A stretch of DNA of 64,000 nucleotides from Magicicada septendecula (taxonomy: Eukaryota > Arthropoda > Insecta > Hemiptera > Cicadidae): assembly GCA_034769895.1 (NCBI GenBank), contig CM068371.1, positions 405,525,969-405,589,968 of the forward strand, in the 5' to 3' direction. Shown one piece after another: positions 9,387-19,033 of the stretch (within the stretch, counting starts at the first letter, position 1; each line of letters starts with the position of its first letter). The notes under the pieces are model-generated. The model was not told the origin of the DNA. It saw only the letters and a program-made list of their open reading frames with translations, and searched no databases. Position numbers and translations under genes: made by a program.

Positions 9387-12109
9387 CTAAGATTAAGCGA
9401 ATTTAATTTGTGAATTATTGCTGTTTGTGTGAATGTTTTTCGACAACCTGCATGAGCGGTTAAACAAAAAACATTAGATCCAGTATCATGGTGCAAAACT
9501 TCACGAATCACACGATCAATTAGATTACGCTGTTCAATATTTGCAGTTTCATAATGCTCACAAAACAGAAACTCTTGTTCTATTGGATCAATAGCATTTG
9601 CTTCGTCTGTTCTCTGCGAATACGTGGGAACTGGTAAACCAAGTTCTTGACATGACAAATTATGAACATTCAAAATATCTTCAATTTCTAATAGAGCTGT
9701 GTTAAAGGAAACTTCTTCGTTGTAATCTCTCAAAAAATCTTCACTAAGATATACTTTAAATTCATTCCATAACGCCAATGCATTGGCTGGCACATTTAAT
9801 GCACAAATGTAACCAAATAAATTTCGCATTTGTTTTGGTGAATGTAATTCTTTTGCTTCATTTAAACATTCACGCCATTCATTATCATTTGAAGCAATGC
9901 CGCGAGCATGGCACGCTTCAACAAAAGAAGTGTGTATAATTCCATTGTATGTTCTAACATCCTCAAATGATTTTGGACCACAGACATGTAATAAAAGCAA
10001 TCGTAAATGGAAAAGGTCGATGTCTTTTGGTGATACTACATATATGCGTGTAATGATTTTATCACCTCCACGCCTTCTCTTCTTCCATTTTTTTCGGGAA
10101 TCTTCCCACACATAATGCAAAGGAATTTCAATATACTCATATTCATACGCTGATGGATCTGATCGATTCAATTCAAAAAATGCTAATAATTTTGTTTGTT
10201 TTGCATTTTCAATTGCTTGACGTTCTTGCCCTTCTCGAAAGTAAACATTCTGTCTACGCGGTAAATGAATGTCAAGTCTAACGATGACATGTGATTGAAA
10301 ATGCATTGGTAATTCATAGATGCGCCATACAGCTTCAGTTGATCCGACATAACGGCCATTTAAAAATTTTTTAACTTCATCAATTTGTATTTCTTGACCT
10401 GGTTCATTTCTCTCTGAACCTAATTCAACAGATGCACTGTCATAGCCTTTATACACGTATTTATAAATGTATTTAACACTTTTAACTGTAGTGCATACTT
10501 CAACATTTATATGGCAATTAAATTTGGCAAGTAAATACGGATTGTATGGTACAACATAACGATTGTCGAGGCAACTACCGCGAACTTCAGCATTAATACC
10601 ATTATCACGCCTTCTGTATAATGGATATCCATTTAATGATTCACATGTAAATTCATTAAATCGTTTTGGATAATCTTTTGTGCATTTTCCATCTCTCATA
10701 CATACAAAATTTGGATTAAGTACACCGCATGGACCATGCATCTTGTGTTTTACAACATATTCATGTAATGTAGGATGTGTTTGAATGTTAGGAATCTCCG
10801 CAGATACAACTTTATCAATATCGGTAGCGTTAACAATTTTATCTTGCTCATTTAAAGAGAGTAAAATGTGAGCATGAGGCAATCCTCTCTTTTGAAACTC
10901 AATTGTATAAATGAGTGCTTCAACTTTACCGAAGATTTTTTTTAGTGTAAGGCCCTCAATTAATGCTTTCAGTTTGGACTTGAATACACGCACAACAATA
11001 TCAGGTCGAAAATTAGCTGACTCACCTACACCAATATTGCTAACTATTTCAGGCCAACTTGGATTGCAAGTCATTGTAATAAACAAAGAAGGCTTTCCGA
11101 AATGTTGTACAATTGACATTGCATCTAAATAATTCTGATACATATTTCTTGGTGATCCATTGAATGAAGATGGTAAAATTACTCTACGGCCAACATTATT
11201 GGCATTGGGGTTCAATTCTAAATAATCTGTTAAATTGTTGTAAACTTCAGACCTAAGACTTGTTTGATTTTGTCGAATGAAATGTAACCTTGTGCCCTCT
11301 ATTTTCACATACATATCAACTATCCACTGCAGAAATAATTTTTGTGAATGGTGCAACATGCTAAAATCTTCTCTAATTGCAAGTCGATAGGCTGCATACT
11401 GAAGCATGGTTAATTTATTTCTGGGCGCTCTTGAATTAGATGTAGTTGGTACATTATGAGGAATATTGATATGCCACCCAGTATCACCATTTGGAAAAAG
11501 TAATGGATACGCTAAAGGGTCCAATGATGAATCCAAAACAGAGATATTTTTAATGGTACCATTAATTTTTGAAAACGAAACCATATTTCGTTCAAAGGGT
11601 GGCTCACCATCAACTGTACTAAATATTACTGCTACATCAGTTTGAACTGCATCATTATAACGGCGTAGATCTAAATCACGATTTACTTTAATGAGCATAC
11701 AAATTTCTTTATTTTGATTTTCAACTCTCTGACAAGGATCTTTCATTGCAATGAATGACCGAACGAAAGGATTAATGCGTTCCAATTCAAGAGAGATTTC
11801 GCGCATTATATTGTTACTGCATGTTTGATTATAGTGTTCACGTAATCTATAATTGACAGCAGTGTCAACATCATAAAAATATAATTGCGCATAACATGGT
11901 GAGCGACCATATCCAGCAGTCATTGGACCTGATCTGTGATAAAAAACATCATGTATTTTAAAATGATACACTCCACGCGTAACTGTATCCGAAATTTTAG
12001 CTTCTGAGCTAACCATAGCAAATGATGAATTGTATTTACGAATGTTTTCAAAATAATTTTTTGACTTTCTTTTTATTGAAGGTTCATTTGAAGTAAGTCC
12101 ATCATACAA
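9275..12109 (-). CDS. Helitron 1 Rep nuclease and start of helicase
   Basis: Open frame of 944 codons. Residues about 100-330 form the Helitron-like N-terminal domain. The HUH motif is GLPHAHILL with His412 and His414. The catalytic tyrosine pair is in KYIYKYVYKG (Tyr547 and Tyr551, YxxxY spacing). KKWKKRRRGG near 680 is a basic patch. The helicase begins near residue 860, with Walker A written AHAGCRKT, so Arg890 stands where GKT normally has Gly. The frame then runs out of register about 25 residues later. HUH Rep proteins nick and join single-stranded DNA through the tyrosines. The nuclease half looks intact, but the ATPase half would be doubtful even without the frame change. Confidence 0.92.
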   Translation of the reverse strand: MYDGLTSNEPSIKRKSKNYFENIRKYNSSFAMVSSEAKISDTVTRGVYHFKIHDVFYHRSGPMTAGYGRSPCYAQLYFYDVDTAVNYRLREHYNQTCSNNIMREISLELERINPFVRSFIAMKDPCQRVENQNKEICMLIKVNRDLDLRRYNDAVQTDVAVIFSTVDGEPPFERNMVSFSKINGTIKNISVLDSSLDPLAYPLLFPNGDTGWHINIPHNVPTTSNSRAPRNKLTMLQYAAYRLAIREDFSMLHHSQKLFLQWIVDMYVKIEGTRLHFIRQNQTSLRSEVYNNLTDYLELNPNANNVGRRVILPSSFNGSPRNMYQNYLDAMSIVQHFGKPSLFITMTCNPSWPEIVSNIGVGESANFRPDIVVRVFKSKLKALIEGLTLKKIFGKVEALIYTIEFQKRGLPHAHILLSLNEQDKIVNATDIDKVVSAEIPNIQTHPTLHEYVVKHKMHGPCGVLNPNFVCMRDGKCTKDYPKRFNEFTCESLNGYPLYRRRDNGINAEVRGSCLDNRYVVPYNPYLLAKFNCHINVEVCTTVKSVKYIYKYVYKGYDSASVELGSERNEPGQEIQIDEVKKFLNGRYVGSTEAVWRIYELPMHFQSHVIVRLDIHLPRRQNVYFREGQERQAIENAKQTKLLAFFELNRSDPSAYEYEYIEIPLHYVWEDSRKKWKKRRRGGDKIITRIYVVSPKDIDLFHLRLLLLHVCGPKSFEDVRTYNGIIHTSFVEACHARGIASNDNEWRECLNEAKELHSPKQMRNLFGYICALNVPANALALWNEFKVYLSEDFLRDYNEEVSFNTALLEIEDILNVHNLSCQELGLPVPTYSQRTDEANAIDPIEQEFLFCEHYETANIEQRNLIDRVIREVLHHDTGSNVFCLTAHAGCRKTFTQTAIIHKLNSLNLSCIATAFSGIASTLQYYLEVELYTMCLNCLYPFWKIL

Positions 12110-12129
12110 TGATTTAAAGTATTCGTTTT

Positions 12130-12450
12130 GACTTATACTGTAATATTAGGCCGGTAATATTGCTTTACCCTTATGACAACATGGAGTGAATGCAGTCCTT
12201 TCACCTAAAGTGACCTCAGATTCGAAATGTTTTGCATTGCAAAACCTGCATTGTAAATGCATTAATCCACAATCAAAAGTATTAAAATTTCTTGGAATGA
12301 CATTCAGTGCGCATTTAAATGTATCCCTCAAAATAATTTCATCATTTTGTATACTATTTACACTATTTAAATTTGCATTTGGTCTATTATCATTTTGACT
12401 TTCACGCGAATATATATTCCTTCTTCTTTTGTCGAGGCATTATGTCGAGG
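12130..12450 (-). pseudogene. Helitron 1 N-terminal cysteine-rich module
   Basis: Reads TFKCALNVIPRNFNTFDCG then LQCRFCNAKHFESE and CCHKGKA. This cysteine/histidine pattern (C-x2-C ... CCHKGK) is the zinc-finger-like start of many insect Helitron proteins. The equivalent in copy 2 begins at an ATG at 61242. Here the first codons after ATGCCTCGACAT differ and fall out of frame, and a 12-base insertion relative to copy 2 near 12135-12150 separates the module from the 944-codon frame. The module is therefore disconnected. Confidence 0.7.
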
Positions 12451-12884
12451 CATAATGAAAGTAGGTGCGAATATCTGAATGTAAAAAAAAACATGTAATG
12501 AAATTACTGAAATTAAGATTAGACAGGGTTTAATTTAAAAATAATAAAATGTACTCACTTTTTTGAAACCACCAATAATAATTAGGCGAGAGTAAGTCAA
12601 TTCAAATTGCTGCTACAAAATTTTCCTTTTGCAACAGGTGTATATTAAGCAAGCTGTATTTCACTTTCAACTGCACATTAATATATAAAACACAGATATC
12701 TAATATACAAAATATAAAATAAACGCTTTTTTGCCTTGACATACACTCCACAGACTATTGAAATAGGAACATTTGAAATCACACAAAATTCACAGCTCAT
12801 TCAGTCAATCTGTCAGTAATTATTTGTTGGCAACATTTTAAAATTCTTTGGCGACAATCTCTACTCTGTGCGACTGTTTGACCA

Positions 12885-12967
12885 CAGACTATTATGTGTT
12901 TGACATTGGCAGTATGAACGTAAACAAACGACAGACTATTATGTGTTTGGCATTGGCAGTATGAACG
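12885..12967 (-). repeat. 47-bp tandem duplication in Helitron 5' region
   Basis: The plus-strand unit beginning 'cagactattatgtgtttg' at 12885 recurs at 12932 (period 47). The second unit is partial and ends near 12967. The same duplication with the same period occurs in copy 2 (units starting 60727 and 60774), so it predates the divergence of the copies. It lies about 450 bp upstream of the first ATG, in the presumed promoter/5' leader. Confidence 0.8.
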
Positions 12968-13230
12968 TACACTAAAATGAAAAAATTATAATTTTATTGC
13001 CTGGCAACAAAATTATTTTATTTTTAACAATTGCCATTGTTTGAAAAAGTTTAAATGTTTTATTTTATTTTATTTAATGTATGTGTAACACATATTATAT
13101 ATAAATTTTAGCTTTCTGCACTCCTTCTCCATATAAACTTTAACTATGCCAAATCTCACACTAATCCGTGCGCGCAATATGCTTAAAAAGGGGTACAAAG
13201 TTTTCTCTTCACGTATTAATATATTATAGA

Positions 13231-13968
13231 TACCACCCAGCGTTTTGTTATCTGTGAATTTCTGAAACCGAAAAATTATTTTGTTTACGTATCCGTGGTT
13301 ACATAGCATGGAACCATACCAATTTTTAATATTTTATTGAAATTGTTATGTTTTCGGTCGAATAAATTTATAACATCAATACAAAAAATTACCCCCTCCC
13401 CCTTCAACTACCTTTTTCATTTATAGGTATTGTTTATACAAATTATTTTGTTTACGTATCCGTGGTTACGATATCTTGTTTACATGGAACGATATCAGTT
13501 GTTAAAATTATACTGAATTTTTTTTAAGTTTTCGGTCGAATATATTTATAACATCAATACAAAAAACTACTCCTCCTTCTTCAACTACCCTTTTCATTTA
13601 TAGATATTTTACCTACATTTCTACAGTGGATTATTATGACCTTCTTTTCAGGATACTTTATTTATCAAAATTAAGTACATTACTCTGGTTAAAACGTAAG
13701 ACGTTCCAGGTAAACTACCCCTTCACCTTAACCGATCTTCACCAAAATCAATATGTCTTGAATCCTCTACAACTCGGGCACATGTACAAAAAATTATTTG
13801 ATTCTGTTTGATTTTACGGCAGTTATCGTTCGCCATTAGAAAAAATTCTACACACAGTTTTCGGAAAATGACTTTCCTTCGTGTTTTGAGGATAGTACAT
13901 CAGAATCTGTCCTTATCTCGAACACGATTTTTTCGCGATCACCATACTTCCATTTACTTACGGAACAT
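13231..13968 (-). repeat. repeat X, right copy, outer part
   Basis: The reverse complement begins 'atgttccgtaagtaaatgg' and follows the left X copy for about 400 bp, then diverges into two tandem units (see 13274-13607). It stops at the Helitron boundary at 13230, and its continuation is probably 7308-7156. It lies in the opposite orientation to the left copy, so the two form a widely spaced inverted pair of about 9 kb total span. Confidence 0.6.
13274..13607 (-). repeat. two tandem 167-bp units within repeat X
   Basis: 'aattattttgtttacgtatc' starts at 13274 and again at 13441. 'ttcggtcgaat' and 'ataacatcaatacaaaaaa' also repeat at the same spacing, giving a period of about 167 bp. The left X copy has only a shortened trace of the unit ('ctataaatgaaa...agttgaa' twice near 5350-5420). 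Unit number therefore varies between copies, as in satellite-bearing MITEs and mini-elements. Confidence 0.7.
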
Positions 13969-14082
13969 AGAGATAACCTTTTTCAGAACGTAATCTGTGC
14001 TAGAATTAAAATAATTGATCTATCTGAATGTAACCTAATCTTTTGTCGAATTTCATTACACCAGTTTCAGAATAATATGCTT

Positions 14083-14087
14083 TTCTT

Positions 14088-14117
<30 letters not shown>
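14083..14117 (+). repeat. (TTC)n microsatellite
   Basis: About eleven uninterrupted TTC units. Confidence 0.95.
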
Positions 14118-14118
<1 letters not shown>

Positions 14119-14659
14119 TTATTGTTATATGTCTAAGTTTTATATTACCCGATATGCCTAGTTTATTGTTCAAAAGACAATGGAACAGATTTTCTTTGTC
14201 CGACGTACCTTTGATATTCGGTGCACTGCTATTGGCATCGATAGTAAATCTGCGACTCTTCGGCTTGTTCGAACATTATACTACTATACAGTCCAAGAAA
14301 AACAAATTGGAGAGCCAAGGTCAAGCAGTGCTCACATACCCTACCACGGTGTTTTCATACCGCGCCTTCGCTGCTAGCACTCACGCTTGTTTTATTTTGT
14401 TTACTTACTTTATTAACTGCAGTATCTGGACTCATAACCGAAAAACATGCTGATGACAAAACGAAAGTGTGTTTAATTGTAGAAAAAATCTCGTAAATCT
14501 GGCATTTGCGTCCAAAAATACTAATAAAATTCACAGAAACAAACGTTGTCGATTTCAGTGTAGAAATTGTTACTGAACCTCCTGATTGGGGGTGGTGCAA
14601 TGGGTTGTCAGTCACCTAGCCTCGGATGTCAGACAGACTTTTGGGAACGGCCTGGCAAA
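14118..14659. other. unassigned stretch
   Basis: Contains overlapping open frames (plus 14154-14453, 99 codons; minus 14355-14615, 86 codons) with no recognised family and no splice or start context favouring either one. Confidence 0.3.
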
Positions 14660-14840
14660 CTAAAATGAATGTACAGACTTGGTTTGTAGAATTTACGCAT
14701 TCTATATCGAGCAGATGTCTTTCAAGAACTTAGAGTAGAAGCTCTTTTTCAAATACTCAAAGAGGACATTCTAGCCATTTAGGAAGTTAGATGGATCAAT
14801 AATGGGCAAGCTGTAGAGGATATTACCCTGTCTGTTGTCT
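14660..14840 (+). mobile_element. LINE 5' fragment: AP-endonuclease start
   Basis: Plus-strand frames read TKMNVQTWFVEF, then after a shift LYRADVFQELRVEALFQILK, then EVRWINNGQA. This follows the opening of AP-like endonuclease domains of RTE-like LINEs (W-N-V-R-T-L-Y-R-A-G ... E-V-R-W). Only the first 50-60 residues are present, with a frameshift and an in-frame stop before EVRW. It is the only LINE 5' piece in the window. The others are 3' truncations. Confidence 0.55.
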
Positions 14841-15339
14841 GTCCTGAGTGATCTCAAGCAGCTGAGGATAACCACCTCTCTTGCATAGGACCGATACGGA
14901 CGAATGACAATGGTTTAACAGGCCGAGCAAGCACGCGTCTGTTACGCAACTGAAGAATTGTTACTGAAAGCCAATTCAAACAATTTAACTGACAGACAAA
15001 TACGCTGCGAAATTCTGACTCTTTATCACGTACCTACTGTATAAAAAGATGTTGGATATTGTTAATCTTTAGTATTTAATGCCTTTTTTAAAAGTAATTT
15101 TAGATAAATATATTTTTTTTTAGATATATACATTTTTAAAAACGTAATTATATTTTTATTTAAAAACGTAATCGTATATTTAGTTGTTATAAACGTCAAA
15201 TAATATCGATTTTTACTGTACTTATTCACTATACGTGTTAATTACGACGCTCTTCAGTATAAAACGCCTTTTTGTCATCACTTATGTCTGGTCCATCTCT
15301 GTCATTGTTATTTTTTACAGCTTAATGAGAGTGCATCTC
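14841..15339. other. unassigned AT-rich stretch
   Basis: No gene or repeat family recognised. Confidence 0.3.
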
Positions 15340-15600
15340 ATACTAATATCGCGGAGACTTTTCACAAATCTTCCTTTTGCAATTGCTCACCATGGCATAC
15401 AAACTTCATCCAGTCTTCATTGGTCACACTGTTGAGTGCGTTTTCTAAACGTCCTCCTAGTTCCTTAAGATCTTCCATCTCACATCCTTCAGTAGAACCT
15501 ATTTTATCACAAATCGAATAGTCCCTGCGATCATAAAACTCATACCGTGCACCCCACAACATCCTTATCGAAATTATCTAAATGAGTGATCCATTTTTTC
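15340..15600 (-). pseudogene. possible transposase C-terminal fragment
   Basis: Open minus frame 15562-15362 (66 codons) contains LENALNSVTNEDWMKFVCHG and then EQLQKEDL. A 'S-V-T-x-E-D-W-x-x-x-x-x-H-x-x-x-L' pattern occurs near the C terminus of several insect DDE transposon-derived proteins. No catalytic region lies upstream in the same frame. It could equally be an unrelated host exon. The family call is tentative. Confidence 0.3.
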
Positions 15601-17633
15601 GAACTCTGTATTTCTGTGAGGACAAAAACTTATTATCTGTAGGAGTTTCACCGTAATTTGTTAAGTCTAAAATTGAGCGTTTATTTCCTTCTCAGGTTAT
15701 TTGCTGAAGACCTCGAATAATAAAGGACACGTTGTCTTCGTTACTTCTCGAGTGTCGCTAAATACTTCACTTATGGTAGCGTTTGGTCGGTTCTTTCTAA
15801 GGTTCTTAACATAACTGTGTGTACTGAAAACTGATTTTTTTATTGACTTTTAATATTCGGACTAGTAGTTTTAATCCATTTTAAACCATTAACAATTGAA
15901 ATTATTACATTTAAAAATATATTTATAAAATACCAAACAAAACTACACCCTAATATGCACAATATATAGGCCTACTGTAAATTAGTCTCATAAATATCTT
16001 GACACAAGCAGAACAATATATGTAATCCAAGAAGCAATAGTGTGTGAAGCAGCAGCTGACGGGGTAAGCGGTGTGAGGAAGTGGAAGAAATGTTGGATCG
16101 CCGATTAAATTCAACCAAAGAATATCTTTCGCACAACATTTAGAATTTCCGATTGGTTTTACATCTTTTCCATTCTCATTTACTTCGATTTATCCTACCA
16201 TTTATAGAGCGCATATTAAATACATTTCCACTTATCTCCCTTCCCTTTACGAAACCTATCCACTATAAAATTATTTATAGAACTAATGATACTATACGTC
16301 TGATGGACAGCTGGATTGTTGGGAAAACACGTGTCAGAAACAACGAAAATAAAAGTTTTAATAAAAATAAATAAATAAAAATAATTTTATTAGCTCCTTT
16401 ATGTGTATCGTTGTTTTCAAATCCATGCAACCATGCCGTCTAATTTTGTAGTAGTTTCATTAGGTTCTAATTTTATTACACTCCAAAAAAGAAAAACATT
16501 GCATCTTACATACACAGATAACACATTTCAAGCGTACAATGTTTATACACTGGATTGGGTTCGTACGGTTTATTCTGAGCCCCTTATGAATAATGTATTG
16601 TTTACTTAAACCCATGCGAATTTTGAAGGGAACGCATGTGTTACTACTTGTCAGTGTATTCTGCTTAGATTATCAAGCGAGAATTATGGATTGATTTAAC
16701 TGGTGTTCGTAGTGCTCCTGACGGTAGTTTCCGATTGACACCTGATGCACGATGTTATCAACAAAAGCACTCAGCACAGCTCCCAGTATTATTAAATACA
16801 ACTTCGACTAATACAAGTATATTCTGACTAATGGGGACGAGTAAGATGCCTGCTCTTGTCACTCAGTCCCATCCATTAGACTAATCACATTTTCTTGCGC
16901 TACATACCTGTTTGATGGCAAAAGTTTTAGTTATGATTTAGATTGTAACACACAAAAATACTATATTCGGTTTTTGTAGTACACTGGTTTCGTAATCACA
17001 TCTCTTACGAACTTTCTCTCACATCTCAAATTTAATATCAAAACTGCTGCATAGATTGTGATCTTAAAAAGTGGAAACAATAAGGCCCGAGACATATATA
17101 CACCATTTTTATCAATACTTGGCTTAAAACAATGACATACGTATACAACAGATCTAGTTCCGACCGAACGGAATTCCACGAGAAAACCAAAATACTGAAG
17201 GCCTACAATACGCGGGACTCCTCTCACGCGTCACGCGATTTCAAGTTTCAACAATATGATAATATGGTCTCGACTACTTCCGCGGAAGACGTTAGAGAAA
17301 TGTTCGTTTTAATTCAATTGTTAACAGAATTATCAAGCAGACATTTTCATCACGCTTTAGCCGCCTGTGCTTGGCATCTGGTAGCAATTACATAATTATA
17401 CAAACGGATTATTAAATAAGTAGGCCTACACTGTATTTTTCATTTTTTTTATGGAGGCGCAAATTAGTTTCAGATACTCGCAAATAACTAATTATTAGAC
17501 TGTATTTAATAATATCAGTCATCTGCATAAAACTACCTGCGAGTAAGCTTGAATACTCGATACAAATTCCACTTGTTTCATAAGTGATTATTTTACTTTT
17601 AAAAGGCAAATATTAAATGTATTAATGCAGTGG
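15601..17633. other. unassigned stretch
   Basis: About 2 kb with short random-looking open frames, the longest being 88 codons on minus at 16961-17227 and 87 on plus at 17132-17395. These two overlap as mirror frames, and neither has recognisable motifs. TAGGCCTA palindromes lie near 15967 and 17421. Confidence 0.35.
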
Positions 17634-18182
17634 CGAAGTTACATGGAGGCAATTGAGGCAATGCCTACCCTAAAAAATTCTGTAGAATAAAAATTATAAA
17701 TACGTACGAACTACATATCGTAAAGATTATACATTGTTACCGCGACTGTCGTATTTATTAAACCGAAACGTGCTTTACTGAGCGACCGCTAGATGGTGAC
17801 AGGTGAGATTCGGCATAGCTCGTTTAAAGCGAATGAGGCAACCTGAACTTGCCTCAGCGTTTTTTGTATACATCGTATGTAAGCGATGTGCGGGTGAGAT
17901 AGGGAAATGAAGGGAGGGGGGATTGTCCCGCGCTGTACACATAGAGCGTTGAGGCATGCCTCACTTCTGTGGTCCAAACAGTTAAGTTAAAGCGCCTGTG
18001 TTGTTTATAAGTGTGTTTATTTTATGCGGTTATTAAAAGTGTCCCTGTTATTCCGCTGAACTAACAGATGATCAAGATTGTTATTTGAATTATTTGTAAC
18101 ATTAAACATATATATAGAAACTAATCAAGTTTAAAATTTTGAAGTTCAATCAGTTGTATTATTGTGTATGACTAATATAAGG

Positions 18183-18335
18183 ATTGTTCAATAGAAAGAC
18201 ATATAGAGCTGTAAAGCATTTTTTATTCAACGATTTTAAAAGAAGTCTCCATTAACATTAAGACATGAGTTCCACTGTTGCACTACCCTGTAGATTCCCT
18301 GCTAGTAAAATTCTTACGGCTGTTTGTGGAACCAT
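18183..18335 (-). pseudogene. mariner transposase C-terminal remnant
   Basis: The minus strand reads WFHKQP, then FY-QGIYRVVQQWNSCLNVNGD with one stop between. The usual mariner ending is 'Q-G-I-x-x-L-x-x-R-W-x-K-C-I-x-x-x-G-D-Y'. Only about 45 codons survive. The fragment stops where the Penelope-like sequence begins. Confidence 0.6.
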
Positions 18336-18339
18336 TCGC

Positions 18340-18950
18340 TTACAGCAAACTTTACCTCAGCCCCTTATGTGGGCCAGACGGGTCGAGGTTTTTTGAAAAG
18401 ATTTTCTGAACATAGACCCCCTACACGAGTTTACAACTTTGACAATATCAAGTCAAATTTCGCCAGGCACCTTATAGACAACAATCACAGTTACATGGAT
18501 TTTAGCTCGAATTTAATACCCCTTCATTTCTGCAGTAAAGGGGGTTATTTGAACGCCCTTGAAGAATATGAGATTTACAAAGCATACAACGACGCCAGTA
18601 CCAAGCCACACGTGTTGAACGACCAATTACAATATAAATCAAATATACTGTACGATACCGCTATGCGATATGGTCGAGATAAGGCTTAGATTTCGTCAGT
18701 ACGGCGCGTGTTGTCTTGCAAGGCACACCTAACATTTTAAAGCAAGTTATGTACATAGTTTAATTGCCGTATTGTGTTTTTAATATTTTGACAAATGTCA
18801 TCATTTATGACGTAGATTGGTTTTTATAAGTTCTGATGATGAGGCAAGTGCCTCGAAACATGTAAACACGAAAAAACATTACGGAAAGGCCATAGACGGT
18901 GAGTAACAGTGTATTTGGTCTACCTCAGCGTCCGATTTGAACCACCGTCC
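18340..18950 (+). mobile_element. Penelope-like element 3' end with GIY-YIG endonuclease
   Basis: The open frame 18324-18689 codes YVGQTGRGFLKRFSEH (GIY-YIG core: Y-V-G ... G-R ... R-F-x-E-H), then FARHLIDNNH and GYLNALEEYEIYKAYN (the conserved Leu-x-x-x-Glu-x-x-x-Ile helix of the domain with its catalytic Glu). Penelope-like retroelements carry this endonuclease C-terminal to a telomerase-like reverse transcriptase, and it nicks target DNA for primed reverse transcription. Here only the endonuclease remains, about 105 codons, followed by a short 3' region with 'gatgatgaggcaagtgcctc'. The copy is 5'-truncated. The first codons of the open frame belong to the sequence it joined, not to the element. 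Confidence 0.78.
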
Positions 18951-19033
18951 TTTTAGTGATTCCTTAAAAAAAATTGAAGATAAGATTTTTGCCTACCCAT
19001 TCATTAACTACTAGCTTCGCCACCATTCCAGCT

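Larger units (their letters stand above)
7309..13230 (-). mobile_element. Helitron 1 (5.9 kb, both ends visible)
   Basis: Rolling-circle transposon in minus orientation. Its 5' end is at 13230 (TCTATAATATATTAATACG). Its 3' end is CTAG at 7312-7309, preceded by the hairpin at 7325-7339. The flanking bases are A before TC and T after CTAG, the classic insertion between A and T without target duplication. The 5' end matches the second copy beginning at 60449. Inside are a cysteine-rich N-terminal module, a Rep nuclease with intact HUH and two-tyrosine motifs, and a Pif1-like helicase. The coding region is broken in a few places, so the copy is not autonomous. The nucleotide match to copy 2 looks to be in the high nineties of per cent, so both are fairly young. 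Confidence 0.92.
17634..19033 (+). mobile_element. hAT-like element remnant carrying nested insertions
   Basis: The left end reads CAGTGGCGAAGTTACATGG and the right end 'actagcttcgccac', so GTGGCGAAG(T/C)TA is inverted at the two ends. CAGTGGCG is a familiar start for insect and other animal hAT elements. 'gaggca'/'tgcctc' motifs recur inside (17655, 17865, 17955), as in such families. No clean 8-bp duplication was found. A mariner tail (18183-18335) and a Penelope-like end (18340-18950) sit within it, accounting for over half its length. No hAT transposase frame remains. Confidence 0.5.

Noticed and set aside
12885-12967. CRISPR-like direct repeat
   Set aside because: Only two adjacent units without spacers, in a eukaryotic transposon leader.
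7309-13230. Host gene fragments captured by the Helitron
   Set aside because: All internal coding sequence is explained by the transposon's own protein, and the rest matches the other copy or is AT-rich filler.
13070-13309. 79-codon minus-strand frame
   Set aside because: It straddles the Helitron 5' boundary at 13230, so it is a chance frame.
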